Shown here one piece after another: positions 43,915 to 52,984 of a stretch of 64,000 bases of DNA (its first letter is position 1; each line of letters begins with the position of its first letter). The translations under genes were made by a program, and so were the position numbers. This DNA is from Nitrospirales bacterium. Its GTDB lineage: Bacteria; Nitrospirota; Nitrospiria; Nitrospirales; UBA8639. Location of the stretch: NCBI GenBank assembly GCA_031315915.1, contig JALDRK010000018.1:1-64000 (forward strand). Direction: 5' to 3'. The notes beneath the pieces were generated by a model. That model saw nothing but the letters and a program-made list of their open reading frames with translations. It was not told where the DNA came from and ran no database searches.

Positions 43915-44574
43915 ATGAATTTGACCGATCTCAGCGCATCTCTTCGCGATTGTGAGCGCTGTCGCTTGTCCTCTGGGCGCACACAGGTAGTGTTTGGGAT
44001 TGGCAACCCTCAGGCCTCGATCATGTTCGTGGGTGAGGCGCCGGGGTTCTATGAAGACAGGCAGGGAGAACCCTTTGTCGGAGCGGCCGGAAAATTACTG
44101 ACGGAACTGCTGCAATCGATTGGGCTGACCCGGTCGGATATTTATATTGCTAACGTGATTAAATGTCGCCCGCCCAATAACCGGGATCCGTTGCCTGACG
44201 AAATCGAGACGTGCAAACCGTTTCTCCTTCAACAAATTGAGTTCATCCGTCCCAAACTTGTTTGTACGTTAGGCAACTTTGCGACACAGACGCTATTGGA
44301 AAAAAAGGTTGGCATTACCAAGGTGCGGGGCCAGGTCATTCGGATGCCACAATTTCTCGTCTTTCCCCTCTTGCATCCGGCAGCCGCTCTCCATCAGGGC
44401 AATCTACGAGGACCGCTCCTGGAAGATTTCAAAAAATTAAAACTTGTCCTGGATGGCATGGACAAAGAATCTCAAAAAAGTCCTACCCAAAAATCCCAAG
44501 CCATTCCTCAACCTCTCGCTGAGTCCAAAAAAGATACGCCGGCAGAAACTCCTGTTCAAATGGATCTCTTTTAG
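43915..44574 (+). CDS. Uracil-DNA glycosylase, family 4 (iron-sulfur)
   Basis: A 219-residue DNA-repair enzyme that excises uracil from DNA. The [4Fe-4S] ligands are Cys13, Cys16, Cys84 and Cys100, in the family spacing. Motif 1 is Gly-Glu-Ala-Pro-Gly-Phe-Tyr-Glu-Asp with Gly-Glu-Pro-Phe-Val-Gly-Ala-Ala-Gly; the second active-site loop is Leu-His-Pro-Ala-Ala-Ala-Leu-His-Gln-Gly. ATG 43915 is preferred over the in-frame TTG at 43909. The last 40 residues form a Lys/Ser/Pro-rich tail ending Val-Gln-Met-Asp-Leu-Phe, which looks like a sliding-clamp-binding peptide (inference). It follows hpnE by 33 bases. Confidence 0.93.
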   Translation: MNLTDLSASLRDCERCRLSSGRTQVVFGIGNPQASIMFVGEAPGFYEDRQGEPFVGAAGKLLTELLQSIGLTRSDIYIANVIKCRPPNNRDPLPDEIETCKPFLLQQIEFIRPKLVCTLGNFATQTLLEKKVGITKVRGQVIRMPQFLVFPLLHPAAALHQGNLRGPLLEDFKKLKLVLDGMDKESQKSPTQKSQAIPQPLAESKKDTPAETPVQMDLF

Positions 44575-44923
44575 GGTCCTAAGACTACCTTTCTTTCAGA
44601 AGACCTGCAGCCACCACTCGCTGATTGCTCAGCTCTGTCTTTCAGCCTCCTCCCAAAATTGTCTATACGCCCCTCGCCGGGAGGCTTACACGTCTTCCAT
44701 GGCTTTTTTTAAAACAATCCTGATGTGAAACAAATTTGAACGCTCAACCCCGCCATAAAGAAGAGTTCATCCCTTCAAGACACCAAGGGACCAGAGGGGA
44801 TAATAGAAATCAATACAGGTTAGACGATACCGAATGTAGGGGAGAAAGAATTGTTTTAGCGCTTAACGGCTTCAGGTAGGCTTGAGGACTTACCGCCCTC
44901 CGATTTGACACACCACCTTAGGA
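44575..44923. other. Intergenic region without a supported gene
   Basis: About 350 bases between the convergent uracil-DNA glycosylase and the next leftward gene. No terminator, repeat or coding signal stands out. Confidence 0.4.
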
Positions 44924-45388
44924 TTATTCCGCATTCTCCGTGGCGGACGACTCTGATTCAGTGGTCTCAACATTTTCCTCTTGCATGGCAGAGAGTGCCT
45001 CCTCTTCTTCCTCGCGATTCACGAACCAGTTGATCAACATATCCTCCCACCAGACCTCATTGACCTCCGGACCCGGATCAACGCCGAAACACGCAACATG
45101 TTCCGAAGTAAAGTCAGGATTGACGACAGCCGGATTGAATTTGGCACGATCAATGACTTCCTGTGTCGCGAAACCACCGACAATCCACGAAGGAGGATCC
45201 GCCCGACGGGATTTATAGGCTTGCAATCCGACCTTTAAATACAGAAACAGTTTGCGTTGGGTCTCATCTTCCAGTCCCGATGGCGGGAGGCTTAAAATTT
45301 TTTCTATTTTCTTTCTCCATGCCCGCTGACTGTAACGGGATGTGACCAATTGTAAAACTTTTTCACCTTCTGCAACGTCTAACGGCAT
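44924..45388 (-). CDS. Hypothetical acidic protein
   Basis: A 154-residue soluble protein. The N-terminal half is helical and basic (Arg-Tyr-Ser-Gln-Arg-Ala-Trp-Arg-Lys-Lys). The centre has Trp-Ile-Val-Gly-Gly-Phe-Ala and Phe-Gly-Val-Asp-Pro-Gly-Pro-Glu-Val-Asn-Glu-Val-Trp-Trp-Glu, and the last 35 residues are extremely acidic (runs of Glu, then Glu/Ser/Thr). GAGGATGG lies upstream of the ATG at 45388. No family recognised. It lies downstream of pmbA on the same strand. Confidence 0.72.
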   Translation of the reverse strand: MPLDVAEGEKVLQLVTSRYSQRAWRKKIEKILSLPPSGLEDETQRKLFLYLKVGLQAYKSRRADPPSWIVGGFATQEVIDRAKFNPAVVNPDFTSEHVACFGVDPGPEVNEVWWEDMLINWFVNREEEEEALSAMQEENVETTESESSATENAE

Positions 45389-45497
45389 AACGACACCATC
45401 CTCTATGATCGACTAATGATAATCTTGAATTCGTATGCGACCATGCCCTCCTTCGGCGAACAAACCACTTCTCCTGTCTTTGTTCCCGCCGCTTGTT

Positions 45498-46868
45498 CTA
45501 TTGTCCGGCCACCATCATCTTCCGAATCTTAATCGTCGGACTGGCAATCCGTCCACGAAACTCCAGATCGTTTCCCACCATTTCAATATCATTGAACATG
45601 GACTTCAAATTTCCGGCAATCGTGACTTCTTCCACGGGATAGGTGATTTCCCCATTCTCAATCCAAAAACCCACGGCCCCCCTGGAATAATCCCCGGTGA
45701 CCATGTTCACCCCAAACCCGATCAGCTCCGTGACCAGCAACCCTTTTTTTACCGATCGAAGAATGTCTTCCGGCGAATGGATGCCCGGTTGAAGAAACAA
45801 GTTCGTGGCCGAAACGGTTGGACTTTCACCAACCGATCGCGAGGCATTTCCCGTTGAGGGCATCTGCATTTTTTTTCCGGAATACGTGTCTAGGAGATAA
45901 TTGGTTAATTTCCCTTTTTCCACCACCATGGTCTTTCGGGTGGGTACACCTTCTCCATCAAACGGCCGAGACCCGAATCCACCCGGTAACCGTCCATCGT
46001 CCACGACCGTCACCAACTCCGAGGCAATCGATTTCCCCAATTGCCCCTGTAAGAAAGAAGCCCCTTTATACAAGGCATATCCGGACACTGCCGACGCGAG
46101 ATGCCCCAACAATCCCTTGGCGATTTCCGGATCATAAATAACTGGAACCTCCTGAGTCGTGAGACGGTGGCTGCCAAGGCGGCGAACCGTCCGACGGGCT
46201 GCCTCCTTTCCCACATGTTCCGGATTATCTAATTGATGGAATTTCCTCGCAACCGAATACCAATAGTCCCGTTGCATACCGCCCCCGTTGCCGTCACCCG
46301 CAATGGGGGACACCGACAAGGAATACGACGTATTGGCATAAGACCCCATAAATCCATGGCTATTGGCCAAGAGTACCGATCCGGCATTCGAAGAACATTC
46401 CGCGCCTTCGGAATTCGTAATCCGGGCATCGGCAGAAAAAGCCGCCTGCTCGGCCCGTTTGGCCAAATCTATTTCCTCTTCAACGGTTAACTTCCGAGTA
46501 TCCGTCAGATCGAGATCCGGAAATGATGTGGTAAATTGATCGGCATCAGGCAATCCCGAGGTCGGATCTTCTACGACTGCTTTGGCTAGACTACAGGTAT
46601 CATCTACTAACCGATGCAAAGACGCTTGAGAAAAATCGGAGGTGGAGGCACTCGCAGAGCGTTTTCCGAAAAAAATCCGTATCCCTAAGACTTTTTCTCT
46701 GGCCTTGGACAGCCGATCGACCTTGGATGACCGCACTTGAACCGACAGGCCATCTCCTTCGGCGAGCAACACATCCGCCTCGCTAGCCCCTGAAACCTTG
46801 GCTCGCTTTAACACCGATGCCGCCAGTTCAGAAAAATGGTTAGTCGTCGGGGAAGGGACTTGACTCAT
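45498..46868 (-). CDS. pmbA: TldE/PmbA-family metalloprotease-like protein
   Basis: A 456-residue protein of the TldD/PmbA family. The N-terminal domain has Ser-Glu-Ala-Asp-Val-Leu-Leu-Ala-Glu-Gly; the C-terminal domain has Ser-Gly-Tyr-Ala-Leu-Tyr-Lys-Gly-Ala-Ser, Gly-Phe-Gly-Ser-Arg-Pro-Phe-Asp-Gly-Glu-Gly and Asn-Met-Val-Thr-Gly-Asp-Tyr-Ser-Arg-Gly-Ala-Val-Gly-Phe. As expected for PmbA/TldE it lacks the HExxxH zinc motif, which is supplied by its partner TldD encoded just upstream. The heterodimer degrades unfolded peptides and matures some ribosomally made peptides such as microcin B17. Confidence 0.93.
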   Translation of the reverse strand: MSQVPSPTTNHFSELAASVLKRAKVSGASEADVLLAEGDGLSVQVRSSKVDRLSKAREKVLGIRIFFGKRSASASTSDFSQASLHRLVDDTCSLAKAVVEDPTSGLPDADQFTTSFPDLDLTDTRKLTVEEEIDLAKRAEQAAFSADARITNSEGAECSSNAGSVLLANSHGFMGSYANTSYSLSVSPIAGDGNGGGMQRDYWYSVARKFHQLDNPEHVGKEAARRTVRRLGSHRLTTQEVPVIYDPEIAKGLLGHLASAVSGYALYKGASFLQGQLGKSIASELVTVVDDGRLPGGFGSRPFDGEGVPTRKTMVVEKGKLTNYLLDTYSGKKMQMPSTGNASRSVGESPTVSATNLFLQPGIHSPEDILRSVKKGLLVTELIGFGVNMVTGDYSRGAVGFWIENGEITYPVEEVTIAGNLKSMFNDIEMVGNDLEFRGRIASPTIKIRKMMVAGQ

Positions 46869-46947
46869 ACACCCTCAATTATTCACTTATGAAACATCAG
46901 AATCGATTCACAGAATAGTCACGTGGCAGGAGCATCCTGAGACGGAA

Positions 46948-48374
46948 TCAAGCCAAGGCTGTTCCGCCAATGGTCATTTCTTCAATGCGAATGGTAGGAA
47001 GCCCAACGCCCACAGGCACCGATTGACCTTCTTTCCCGCATGTGCCGATGCCCTCATCCAGTTTCAGATCATGCCCGACCATGGAAACTCGCTTGAGCAC
47101 ATCAGGACCATTCCCAATGAGAGTAGCACCCTTAACCGGACGAGTCACTTTTCCGTCTTCAATGAGGTAGGCTTCACTGGCAGAAAAGACAAATTTTCCG
47201 CTCGTAATATCCACCTGGCCTCCTCCGAAAGACACCGCATACAATCCTTTTTTGACGGAGCGGATAATCTCCTCGGGGTCGGATTCACCAGCCAGCATGA
47301 AGGTATTGGTCATCCGGGGAAGCACCATACTTCGAAAATCTTCCCGCCGGCCATTGCCGGTCAGGGAATGCCCATCAGTTTTGCATTCATGCGGTCCGTG
47401 ATATATCCGCGCAGCACACCCTTTTCAATCAACATCGTCCGTGTGGTGGTCGTCCCCTCATCATCCACATTCAAGGACCCCCGACGGAACGGCAGGGTCC
47501 CATCATCCACAATCGTGCACAACTCGGAAGCCACGGATTGTCCCATCAAATCACTAAAGGCGGAGGTTTTCCGCCGGTTAAAGTCGGCCTCCAAGCCATG
47601 CCCAATGGCTTCATGCAGAAGAATTCCCGGCCAGCCGCCGGCTAACACCACCGGCATGGTCCCGGCAGGAGCGTCTATCGCCTCTAAATTCACAATGGCC
47701 TGCCGGGCCGCTTCCCGAGCATATTCCAATGCGCGACCGTGTTCCAAAAAAAAGGAAAAACCGACCCGTCCGCCACCACCGAAGGTACCAACCTGCCGGT
47801 TCGGACCCTCTTCGGCAATACAGGTTACCTGAAGGCGGGCTAAGGGCTGCATATCCCCAACCAAGTGGCCTTCCGTATTCACGACCAGAAACACCTTTTG
47901 TTCGGTATTGATGGAAGCCATCACTTTGGTGATACGGGAATCGTATTTTCGAGCTTCAAGATCGATCGCATTCAATAATTCTACCCGTTCCTGAGTGGAA
48001 ATCTCGGAAAGGGGTTGGGACAGTGGATACAGATTATGGGAAGGCGCTCCCCGATGAGTGACCGCAAGGGGCTGATCGCCCCGTGGAGAATCCGCGATAT
48101 ACCGGGCCGTTTCCGCGGCAATTTCCAAATCCTTCACGGATAAATCGTCCGAATAGGCAAATCCCGTTCGATCCCCGGCGATAGCCCGAACGCCGGCTCC
48201 CTGCCCGATACTCTTCACCGCCCGCTTCACGAGACTTTCCTCCATGGAAACCGATTCCGAAATTGTAGATTCGATATACATGTCGGAAAAGTCCACATCA
48301 CGTGCGGTGGCTTTATTCAAGGCTTGAAGCAGGTCTTTTTCCTGGAGGGCGAAATCTGAGGGACTGGGGATCAT
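46948..48374 (-). pseudogene. tldD: TldD metalloprotease, frameshifted
   Basis: From ATG 48374 the frame encodes the N-terminal domain and the zinc motif His-Glu-Ala-Ile-Gly-His-Gly-Leu-Glu-Ala-Asp. Asp-Asp-Glu-Gly-Thr-Thr-Thr and Thr-Arg-Thr-Met-Leu-Ile-Glu-Lys-Gly follow, then the frame stops at 47361 after Leu-Met-Gly-Ile-Pro. The frame ending at 46948 supplies the rest ([15 protein letters not shown]). Adding one G to the GGG near 47369 gives the family sequence [11 protein letters not shown] and a normal protein of about 475 residues. A lone deletion in a G run beside an intact partner gene suggests an assembly error as much as gene loss. Confidence 0.9.
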
Positions 48375-48593
48375 AACTACCAAATCAATTTTTTTCGATG
48401 TTTTGAGGCGAAACGAGAGTATAGCCCAACATTCGGGTGGGCGCAATTTTCACATTCTCACGTGAGGCAATTTGACAAGAATCCTAGTCATTATTAGACT
48501 GATCGTATGTAAGAAAGGGTTGTTCTCAATCTCTTCCCATACCACACAAACCAACGCCTGCGTTCTCCTTGTTCTCGTGCTGATACCGCTTTG

Positions 48594-49379
48594 ATGGATG
48601 AACTAAAAACGTTTGACCCCTCTCAGGTTTCGGAAACGGACCTTCGTGCCCAGCTCGACGCGGATCTCATGCCTCGCCATGTCGCCATCATCATGGATGG
48701 GAATGGGCGATGGGCCGCACAACGAGGGCTTCAACGAATTGCGGGACATCAGGAAGGCCTCAGAGCGCTTCAAGATGTCTTGGAAATCCTTCATGAGTTG
48801 AATATTCCTTATGTCACGATCTATGCCTTTTCCCAGGAAAACTGGAACCGTCCAAAACTGGAAATCCAATTGCTCATGAATCTGCTGGAACGTTATCTCC
48901 AGGAAGAACGGTCCTTATTTCAAAAGCGACGGGTCCGTTTTCGCCCCATTGGACGATTGCACCAATTACCTGCGTCAGTGTATGCATTGGTATCCGAGGT
49001 AGCCGAAGAAACTCGGCATTTCACCGAACGAGTCCTGTCGGTAGCCCTGAGTTACGGAGGTCGGGCCGAAATTATCGATGCCATTCGCCAAATTGCAGTA
49101 GAAGTGGAAATGAGATCCCTATCCCCTTCTCAAATCGACGAACCTCTCTTCGAACAATATTTGAGCACTCAGGGGCTTCCCGATCCGGACCTCCTTATTC
49201 GCACATCCGGCGAAAACCGCATCAGCAATTTTCTTCCCTGGCAAATTGCGTATACGGAACTGTACTTCACAAAAACCCTCTGGCCGGAATTTCGTCGAGC
49301 AGAAACCCTCTATGCCCTTTTGGACTACCAGAAACGTGAACGCCGCTATGGACGAGTGACCCAAACTGTTTCATCATAG
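48594..49379 (+). CDS. uppS: Undecaprenyl diphosphate synthase UppS
   Basis: A 261-residue cis-prenyltransferase that extends farnesyl diphosphate to the C55 lipid carrier for peptidoglycan. Hallmarks are His-Val-Ala-Ile-Ile-Met-Asp-Gly-Asn-Gly-Arg-Trp-Ala near residue 29, Gly-His-Gln-Glu-Gly, Tyr-Ala-Phe-Ser-Gln-Glu-Asn-Trp-Asn-Arg-Pro and Asp-Leu-Leu-Ile-Arg-Thr-Ser-Gly-Glu-Asn-Arg-Ile-Ser-Asn-Phe-Leu-Pro-Trp. ATG 48594 is preferred to the TTG directly before it. First gene of the uppS-cdsA-dxr-rseP-proS run; frr, often upstream, is not in this spot. Confidence 0.97.
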   Translation: MDELKTFDPSQVSETDLRAQLDADLMPRHVAIIMDGNGRWAAQRGLQRIAGHQEGLRALQDVLEILHELNIPYVTIYAFSQENWNRPKLEIQLLMNLLERYLQEERSLFQKRRVRFRPIGRLHQLPASVYALVSEVAEETRHFTERVLSVALSYGGRAEIIDAIRQIAVEVEMRSLSPSQIDEPLFEQYLSTQGLPDPDLLIRTSGENRISNFLPWQIAYTELYFTKTLWPEFRRAETLYALLDYQKRERRYGRVTQTVSS

Positions 49380-49435
49380 ATTAAGCGGGCTGATGTCCAT
49401 TACCCGACCGATCCGACTCAATTTTCCAACCCACA

Positions 49436-50281
49436 GTGCCCTCAGATCTACCATCCCCCAAAAAACGCATCGACTCCAAGCGTTTTTATACTGCGTTTGG
49501 CGTCATTCCTTTCCTATATCTGGGTATCGCCTATAGCCCCCCCTGGCTCTTCTCGGTGTTTGTCGGACTCACGGTCTTACTCGCGTTATGGGAATTTCTC
49601 GCTATGTTTTTTGAGCATACCCGTTTGGGTATTTCACACATTCTATGCTTTTCAAGCGCCGTGGGCGTGCTGTTCCTCATGCATGAGCACCTGACCCCCC
49701 ATCTTCTGCATTGGATCGGATTGGGAATCACATTGGGCATTCTCACCGGTTTTCTTCTGATCCCTTTTACAATGCGGGAATTCTTGCCATCATGGATGGG
49801 CTATGGCTTTGGAGTGCTCTACATCGCTCTGCTTTTTGGACATTTTATTCTGATTCGCCAACTGCCCGATGGAATCGCCATGGTTTTTTTTGTACTGATT
49901 GTGACCTGGCTTTCAGACACCGGTGGCTTTGTCTTCGGTCTGACATTTGGCCGACATCCTCTTGCTCCGGTTCTCAGTCCCAAGAAAACGATTGAAGGAT
50001 TCTTGGGGGGCATTCTTTTTTCTCTTATCGGTGCGGTTCTCTGTCATCTGTGGTTTTTTTCAGTGATGTCGTTGACCCAAAGTGCGATGATGGGCATTCT
50101 GTTGGCCGTTTGCGGTACCCTAGGTGATCTGACAGAATCTGCCATCAAGCGCAGTGTGCATGTCAAAGACTCCGGAACGCTGATTCCAGGTCATGGTGGG
50201 GTGCTCGACCGAATCGATAGCCTTTTGTTATCGGCCCCTGCTTTCTATTATTATGCCTTATTCATGGAGCTCGGCTTATAA
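49436..50281 (+). CDS. cdsA: Phosphatidate cytidylyltransferase CdsA
   Basis: A 281-residue polytopic membrane enzyme making CDP-diacylglycerol from CTP and phosphatidate, the branch point of phospholipid synthesis. Seven or eight hydrophobic helices are evident. The CDS signature is complete near the C-terminus: Ser-Ala-Ile-Lys-Arg-Ser-Val-His-Val-Lys-Asp followed by Pro-Gly-His-Gly-Gly-Val-Leu-Asp-Arg-Ile-Asp. The start is GTG at 49436, 56 bases after uppS, in the order normal for this cluster. Confidence 0.95.
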   Translation: MPSDLPSPKKRIDSKRFYTAFGVIPFLYLGIAYSPPWLFSVFVGLTVLLALWEFLAMFFEHTRLGISHILCFSSAVGVLFLMHEHLTPHLLHWIGLGITLGILTGFLLIPFTMREFLPSWMGYGFGVLYIALLFGHFILIRQLPDGIAMVFFVLIVTWLSDTGGFVFGLTFGRHPLAPVLSPKKTIEGFLGGILFSLIGAVLCHLWFFSVMSLTQSAMMGILLAVCGTLGDLTESAIKRSVHVKDSGTLIPGHGGVLDRIDSLLLSAPAFYYYALFMELGL

Positions 50282-50313
50282 CCTGGCTGTTTTTCATCCG
50301 AGGAGACGACATC

Positions 50314-51483
50314 GTGAAAAACATCGTGATTTTGGGGTCAACCGGTTCTATCGGAGCCAGCACCCTGGATATCGTGTCAAAATTTCCTGAAGATTTCCGG
50401 GTTGTTGGTCTCGCGGCCGGCTCCAAGGCCTCTGAGTTAGCCGAACAAATCAGGCTTTTTCGACCGGAAGTGGTTGCACTGTCCTCCCCTCAGGCTGCTA
50501 AGACCTTACGAACCATGATTGGGAATCGACCGGTTAAAATTCTTGAAGGCGAAGAAGGATTGTGTGCCGTCGCAAGTCTTTCACAAGGAGATTTGGTCAT
50601 TTCCGCCATCGTGGGAGGAGCCGGGTTGAAACCTACCTTAGCCGCCATCAAAGCCCGGAAAACCGTCGCCCTTGCCAATAAAGAGCCGATGGTCATGGCC
50701 GGACAACTTATGCAAGAAGAGGCGCACAAACACGGAGTCACCATTTTCCCTATCGACAGCGAACATAGCGCCATCTTTCAATCCATGGAAGGACATCGGA
50801 AATCGGATATTCGCCGCGTGGTTTTAACGGCTTCCGGAGGGCCATTTTGGGATTGGGAGCAATCGGCCCTTACTCATGTCACACCGGAACAGGCCCTCAA
50901 ACATCCAAATTGGAAAATGGGGGCGAAAATTACTACAGATTCCTCCACTCTCATGAATAAGGGGCTGGAAGTCATAGAGGCCAAATGGCTATTTGATCTT
51001 CCTCCCGCTCAAATTGAGGTGGTGATCCACCGAGAAAGTATTATTCACTCCATGGTAGAATATTGCGACGGCTCGGTGATCGCGCAGCTGGGTCATCCCG
51101 ATATGCGCACGCCTATCTCGTATGCGATGAAATATCCGGAGCGGGTCCCTTTGAGTCCTCCGGTATTGGATTTATGGAAGATTGGACAATTGACGTTTTA
51201 TCAACCGGATACCGGCAAATTTCCCTGTCTCCAATTGGCCTACGACGCCCTTGCCGGCGGGGATGGATACCCGGCAACTCTCAACGCGGCCAATGAAATC
51301 GCCGTTCAGGCCTTTCTGGACAATCAAATTCGCTTTTTGGACATTCCGAAGATCATTGCCGAAACCATGGACGCGTACCGTCCTTCACCCTTATCTTCGC
51401 TGGAGGAAATTCTCGAGATAGACCAATGGGCCAGAACAACCGCGACCCGGTTCTTAAAACCCTGCGCGTCTTCCTTTGTCTAA
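50314..51483 (+). CDS. dxr: 1-deoxy-D-xylulose 5-phosphate reductoisomerase
   Basis: A 389-residue enzyme converting DXP to MEP, the committed step of non-mevalonate isoprenoid synthesis. The NADPH motif Gly-Ser-Thr-Gly-Ser-Ile-Gly is at residues 7-13. Leu-Ala-Asn-Lys-Glu-Pro-Met-Val, Asp-Ser-Glu-His-Ser-Ala-Ile-Phe-Gln and Met-Asn-Lys-Gly-Leu-Glu-Val-Ile-Glu-Ala mark the catalytic and metal-binding loops. The GTG start has GAGGAG upstream. It supplies precursors for UppS two genes upstream and for the hopanoid genes of this window. Confidence 0.97.
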   Translation: MKNIVILGSTGSIGASTLDIVSKFPEDFRVVGLAAGSKASELAEQIRLFRPEVVALSSPQAAKTLRTMIGNRPVKILEGEEGLCAVASLSQGDLVISAIVGGAGLKPTLAAIKARKTVALANKEPMVMAGQLMQEEAHKHGVTIFPIDSEHSAIFQSMEGHRKSDIRRVVLTASGGPFWDWEQSALTHVTPEQALKHPNWKMGAKITTDSSTLMNKGLEVIEAKWLFDLPPAQIEVVIHRESIIHSMVEYCDGSVIAQLGHPDMRTPISYAMKYPERVPLSPPVLDLWKIGQLTFYQPDTGKFPCLQLAYDALAGGDGYPATLNAANEIAVQAFLDNQIRFLDIPKIIAETMDAYRPSPLSSLEEILEIDQWARTTATRFLKPCASSFV

Positions 51484-51507
51484 CCTGTTGATTAGACGAA
51501 CTAAAGA

Positions 51508-52908
51508 ATGATCATGATTCATAACTTTTTTCTTTTCTCCCCGGATTCCCTCTATGTGTTCGGGCAAAAAATTTGGTGGTTCCTTCTGGTGCTCGGCGTC
51601 CTGGTCTCTTTTCACGAGTACGGCCACTATTTAGCCGCTCGATGGGTGGGGGTCAAAGTCCTTAAGTTTTCCCTGGGATTCGGACCAAAACTGATTGGAC
51701 GACAGGTCGGCGATACGGAATACTTGGTATCGGCCATTCCTTTGGGTGGATACGTCAAACTGTTCGGGGAAGATGGGGCAGAACCCATTTCCGCTGCCGA
51801 GCAACGACAATCGTTTATTCACCAATCCTTGCCTCATAAAATGCTCATTGTGGCGGCCGGACCGGGATTTAACTTCCTGTTAAGTTATCTTATTTTTACG
51901 GCCATGCTGGCATTCGGGGCACCAATATTTGTTCCCAATATCGAAAAAATGGCTCCAGTGGTGGAGGCGATTATTCCTGGATCGCCGGCCGAACAAGCAG
52001 GGCTCCAGCTTCAGGACCGTATTATTCGTGCAAACGACATAGAGATATCCACTCTGACGGAACTCTACACCGTCGTGCAGGATCGGGGCGGCCGACCCGT
52101 CACATTGGATGTCGTGCGTGAAGAGTCCGTCAAAACACTGATGATCACCCCCAGGGTTGAAATTTCCCCGGACCAGCCGGACTCCCCGCAATATCTTCTG
52201 GGCATCGAAGACCATGCTCCTCTAGTTGGTGGGGTCATTCCGGATACACCAGCCATGACCGCCGGGCTCAAGAAAGATGACCGCATACTGCAAATTAACG
52301 ATACGCCTATTGCCACCTGGTCACAAATGACGGACCTCGTCCGTCATCATCCGGGTGAAGCACTGCACATGACCGTGGCTAGGGGAGATTCCACAATCCA
52401 GATTTCAATCATTCCCCAAGGAGAAACCGTCAAAAGACCTGATGGGAAAGAAATTTCCGTCGGAAGAATTGGTATTAAACTATCCGGGGCCGGCACCATT
52501 CTCCAGACTGATTCGCTCCTTCTGGCTCCTTGGGAAGGCCTTAAGGCCACCTGGAATTGGTGTCAATTGACCGTGGAAGGCCTTATCAAACTCATCGTGG
52601 GGGAAATTTCCAGTAAAAACCTTGGCGGACCTCTCATGATCGCCAGCATATCTGGCGAGCAAGCCCAACAGGGCCTGGGAAGCGTCGCCTGGCTGATCGC
52701 CATTCTCAGCATCAATTTAGGAATTTTAAATCTGCTGCCTATCCCTATTCTTGACGGCGGCCATTTATTCTTTTTTGCCTGTGAGGCAGTTCTGGGGCGT
52801 CCGCTTGGGGAACGGTCCCGGGAAGTGGCCCAACAAGTCGGGATGGTGCTCCTCCTTTTTCTGATGGCCTATGCGACCTGGAACGACATCAGTCGCTTAC
52901 TGCAATAA
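51508..52908 (+). CDS. rseP: Site-2 protease RseP
   Basis: A 466-residue intramembrane zinc protease. The first transmembrane segment contains His36-Glu37-Tyr-Gly-His40. Two PDZ domains lie in the periplasmic loop (about 150-230 and 240-310: Gly-Ser-Pro-Ala-Glu-Gln-Ala-Gly-Leu and Thr-Pro-Ala-Met-Thr-Ala-Gly-Leu). The C-terminal membrane part carries Asn-Leu-Leu-Pro-Ile-Pro-Ile-Leu-Asp-Gly-Gly-His with the third zinc ligand Asp. In E. coli this protease cleaves anti-sigma factor RseA in envelope stress and removes signal-peptide remnants. It sits between dxr and proS as in many bacteria. Confidence 0.96.
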   Translation: MIMIHNFFLFSPDSLYVFGQKIWWFLLVLGVLVSFHEYGHYLAARWVGVKVLKFSLGFGPKLIGRQVGDTEYLVSAIPLGGYVKLFGEDGAEPISAAEQRQSFIHQSLPHKMLIVAAGPGFNFLLSYLIFTAMLAFGAPIFVPNIEKMAPVVEAIIPGSPAEQAGLQLQDRIIRANDIEISTLTELYTVVQDRGGRPVTLDVVREESVKTLMITPRVEISPDQPDSPQYLLGIEDHAPLVGGVIPDTPAMTAGLKKDDRILQINDTPIATWSQMTDLVRHHPGEALHMTVARGDSTIQISIIPQGETVKRPDGKEISVGRIGIKLSGAGTILQTDSLLLAPWEGLKATWNWCQLTVEGLIKLIVGEISSKNLGGPLMIASISGEQAQQGLGSVAWLIAILSINLGILNLLPIPILDGGHLFFFACEAVLGRPLGERSREVAQQVGMVLLLFLMAYATWNDISRLLQ

Positions 52909-52984
52909 CCACCCGCTCAGGCTACTATCTTCAGAATCTTCTTTTTCAATCGTCATTTTTATTGACCATCAAGCAGGTATCTCT

